Positions 14,967-16,232 of a DNA stretch of 16,232 nucleotides are shown here, piece after piece (positions within the stretch are counted from its first letter, which is position 1; each line of letters opens with the position of its first letter). Made by a program: the position numbers and the translations under genes. The stretch comes from Caryophanales bacterium UBA4855 (GTDB taxonomy: Bacteria; Bacillota_I; Bacilli_A; RFN20; CAG-826). Below the pieces are notes generated by a model. The model ran no database searches, was not told the DNA's origin, and was given only the letters and a program-made list of their open reading frames with translations. Location of the stretch: positions 1-16,232 of the forward strand of contig DHEH01000005.1 in assembly GCA_002399785.1 (NCBI GenBank), written 5' to 3'.

Positions 14967-16008
14967 AAATTTTGATATTTTCTTCAATCTTACAAAAAGA
15001 CATTTTTTGGTATTTTTCAAAGATAAAATGCGTGTATTTTATACGCTTATGGTTCCTTTAATTGTTTTAGCTGTTTATGTTTTGTTCTTAAGAGCTCTTG
15101 AATATAGCGGAATCGAATCTGCATTAAAAGATTTTGGTATTACATTAGTTAAAAATGATCCTTTGTATGATTCTGTTATGGCACTTGTCGATTCATGGAT
15201 GCTTAGCGGTATTATTGCGGTATCAACAATAACTATTGCTATACAAACGAATAATACTATTGTTCACGATAAAGAAGACGGAGTTAATAGAGATTTTGTT
15301 AGTTCACCTATTAACAATAATTTAGTTGTAGCAAGTTATTTTTTATTTAATTATATTGTTACTGTTTTGTTATCCGTTATAGTTATTTTGATTACATTTT
15401 TATATTTATTAGTAAATGGCGAATTTATGCTTAATTTTATAGATATTTTAACTATTTTTGGAATTTTATTATATTCGTCTTTATTAGCTACTTTATTTAC
15501 ATTGTTTATTTGTTCTTTTATTAAAAAAGAGAGCACATTGTCATCTATTATTGCTGTTTTAAGCGCTGCAGCTGGTTTCTTAACTGGCGCTTATATGCCA
15601 TTTTCTATGATGCCTGAATGGGTACAAAATGTATGTTGTTTTGTTCCTGGAACCTCTTTTACAGCTTTATTTAGATATGCCTTTTTATCAACTCCAATTA
15701 ATAATGTTTCAAATGTTTTGATTTCTCAATATGGAGTTACGGCTGAACAAATTTCTGGTATTGTAAACTCTTTTGGTTATAATATTTCGTTCTTTGGAAC
15801 GAGTGTTGGCCCAGGTTGGAATGCGATTATTACATTAATATTTATTGGAATTTTCGTTGTTTTGGCTTTTGTTACAGGTTCAAAATTGACTTCTGTAATT
15901 TCTGGAAGTGTAATAAAAATTTCCAAAAAAACTAGAATGAAAAATCATGAATTACATGAAGAAAAAATTGAAAAACGAAAAAGTCGTAAAGAAGATAAAG
16001 ATAACTAA
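14950..16008 (+). CDS. ABC-2 type transporter permease
   Basis: A 352-residue ABC-2 membrane subunit: a basic N-terminus with the usual amphipathic start, then about six membrane helices (residues about 27-48, 82-100, 125-155, 163-190, 195-218 and 295-320). Between them are the VHDKEDGVNRDFVSSP cytosolic coupling segment and the GAYMPFSMMPEW motif typical of the family. A large loop lies before the last helix, and the tail is very basic. GGAGG precedes the ATG, which sits in the end of the fused ATPase gene, so stoichiometric partner synthesis is expected. Resembles drug or glycan exporters; the substrate is not readable from sequence. Confidence 0.93.
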   Translation: MKTKIRNFDIFFNLTKRHFLVFFKDKMRVFYTLMVPLIVLAVYVLFLRALEYSGIESALKDFGITLVKNDPLYDSVMALVDSWMLSGIIAVSTITIAIQTNNTIVHDKEDGVNRDFVSSPINNNLVVASYFLFNYIVTVLLSVIVILITFLYLLVNGEFMLNFIDILTIFGILLYSSLLATLFTLFICSFIKKESTLSSIIAVLSAAAGFLTGAYMPFSMMPEWVQNVCCFVPGTSFTALFRYAFLSTPINNVSNVLISQYGVTAEQISGIVNSFGYNISFFGTSVGPGWNAIITLIFIGIFVVLAFVTGSKLTSVISGSVIKISKKTRMKNHELHEEKIEKRKSRKEDKDN

Positions 16009-16040
16009 AATAATAAGTATTGACAGGGAGTTTTTAACAA

Positions 16041-16070
16041 AAAAAGATACAAATAAATTGTATCTTTTTT
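16041..16070. terminator. Bidirectional terminator
   Basis: A 12-bp stem (16041-16052 with 16058-16069), loop ATAAA, with T-rich tails on both strands. It ends the gltX operon on the plus strand and tRNA-Glu on the minus strand. Confidence 0.8.
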
Positions 16071-16079
16071 AATTTTAAT

Positions 16080-16156
16080 TGGTACTCTGTATGGGATTCG
16101 AACCCATGGATGCTGCCTTGAGAGGGCAGTGAGTTAAGCCACTTCTCCAACAGAGC
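16080..16156 (-). tRNA. tRNA-Glu (anticodon CUC), CCA encoded
   Basis: 77 bases with acceptor GCTCTGT/ACAGAGT (G1-U72 wobble), a 3-bp D stem, anticodon arm CTGCC-CTCTCAA-GGCAG, T arm ATGGG-TTCGAAT-CCCAT, discriminator A and encoded CCA. The anticodon arm closely follows bacterial tRNA-Glu, with C34 in place of U34, so it should read GAG only. A second tRNA-Glu(UUC) must exist elsewhere to read GAA. Confidence 0.88.
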
Positions 16157-16183
16157 ATTTGGCGTTATTTAAAACGCTTTTAA

Positions 16184-16192
16184 ATTATATCA
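16184..16192 (-). promoter_or_regulatory. Extended -10 promoter of tRNA-Glu
   Basis: On the minus strand, TG-A-TATAAT, a full extended -10, 28 bases before the tRNA. No clear -35 at 17 bases. A short hairpin (GCGTT/AACGC) lies in the leader. Confidence 0.6.
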
Positions 16193-16232
16193 TATAACAG
16201 TTTATATTTTACAATTAATTAATTATTTCGAT

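Noticed and set aside
1..16232. CRISPR array or tandem repeat array
   Set aside because: No regularly spaced repeats were seen on reading; the repeats found are single pairs.

Overview
The window looks like part of a low-GC Bacillota genome, probably in the Bacilli/Erysipelotrichia-to-Mollicutes neighbourhood. Most of it is very AT-rich, with strong Shine-Dalgarno (SD) sites, CCA-encoding tRNA genes, a membrane diadenylate cyclase and a Clostridia-like 555-residue glutamyl-tRNA synthetase. Tryptophan is TGG throughout the intact genes, so the standard code applies. The taxonomic placement is inference; the AT bias and gene types are seen directly.

Region 1 (1-2302) is the right end of an integrated element whose base composition is visibly more GC-rich than the rest. 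It holds an unrecognised 204-residue gene and an overlapping large serine recombinase. The recombinase reading frame runs into an initiator tRNA gene (2226-2302), and its TAA stop starts inside the CAU anticodon. An extended -10 promoter for the tRNA also lies inside the recombinase frame. The tRNA has a strong terminator.

Region 2 (2303-6500) is an accessory island beside the tRNA. It starts with the wreck of a defence locus. An AbiEi/DUF6088-like winged-helix start is fused in frame to the C-terminal half of a Z1 helicase-like protein broken by two in-frame TAA codons. A DUF4420-type PD-(D/E)XK endonuclease follows, broken by one TGA at a likely Trp position. This is what remains of a paraMORC/Z1/endonuclease type defence operon. 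Next is a compact module that looks intact: a DUF6883-like gene and an overlapping DUF4926-like gene on the minus strand, and a divergent XRE regulator. Their two promoters are back to back, and the XRE transcript is predicted to be leaderless. Beyond it, 6340-6847 has no convincing gene but carries a tRNA-3'-end-like scrap, a 12-bp direct repeat, a terminator, a 22-bp palindrome and a promoter.

Region 3 (6848-10863) is a tight plus-strand operon: diadenylate cyclase CdaA, a Nudix protein with a degenerate box, DeoD-type purine nucleoside phosphorylase, a membrane-anchored NERD-domain protein lacking its catalytic residues, and a polytopic membrane protein. Most junctions overlap or nearly touch.

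Region 4 (10864-16232) has a minus-strand tRNA-Gly(GCC), then a plus-strand operon of gltX, a family 2 glycosyltransferase fused to an ABC ATPase, and the ABC-2 permease partner. A terminator and a minus-strand tRNA-Glu(CUC) with its promoter close the window. The fusion suggests a surface glycan or glycolipid made and exported by one complex (inference).
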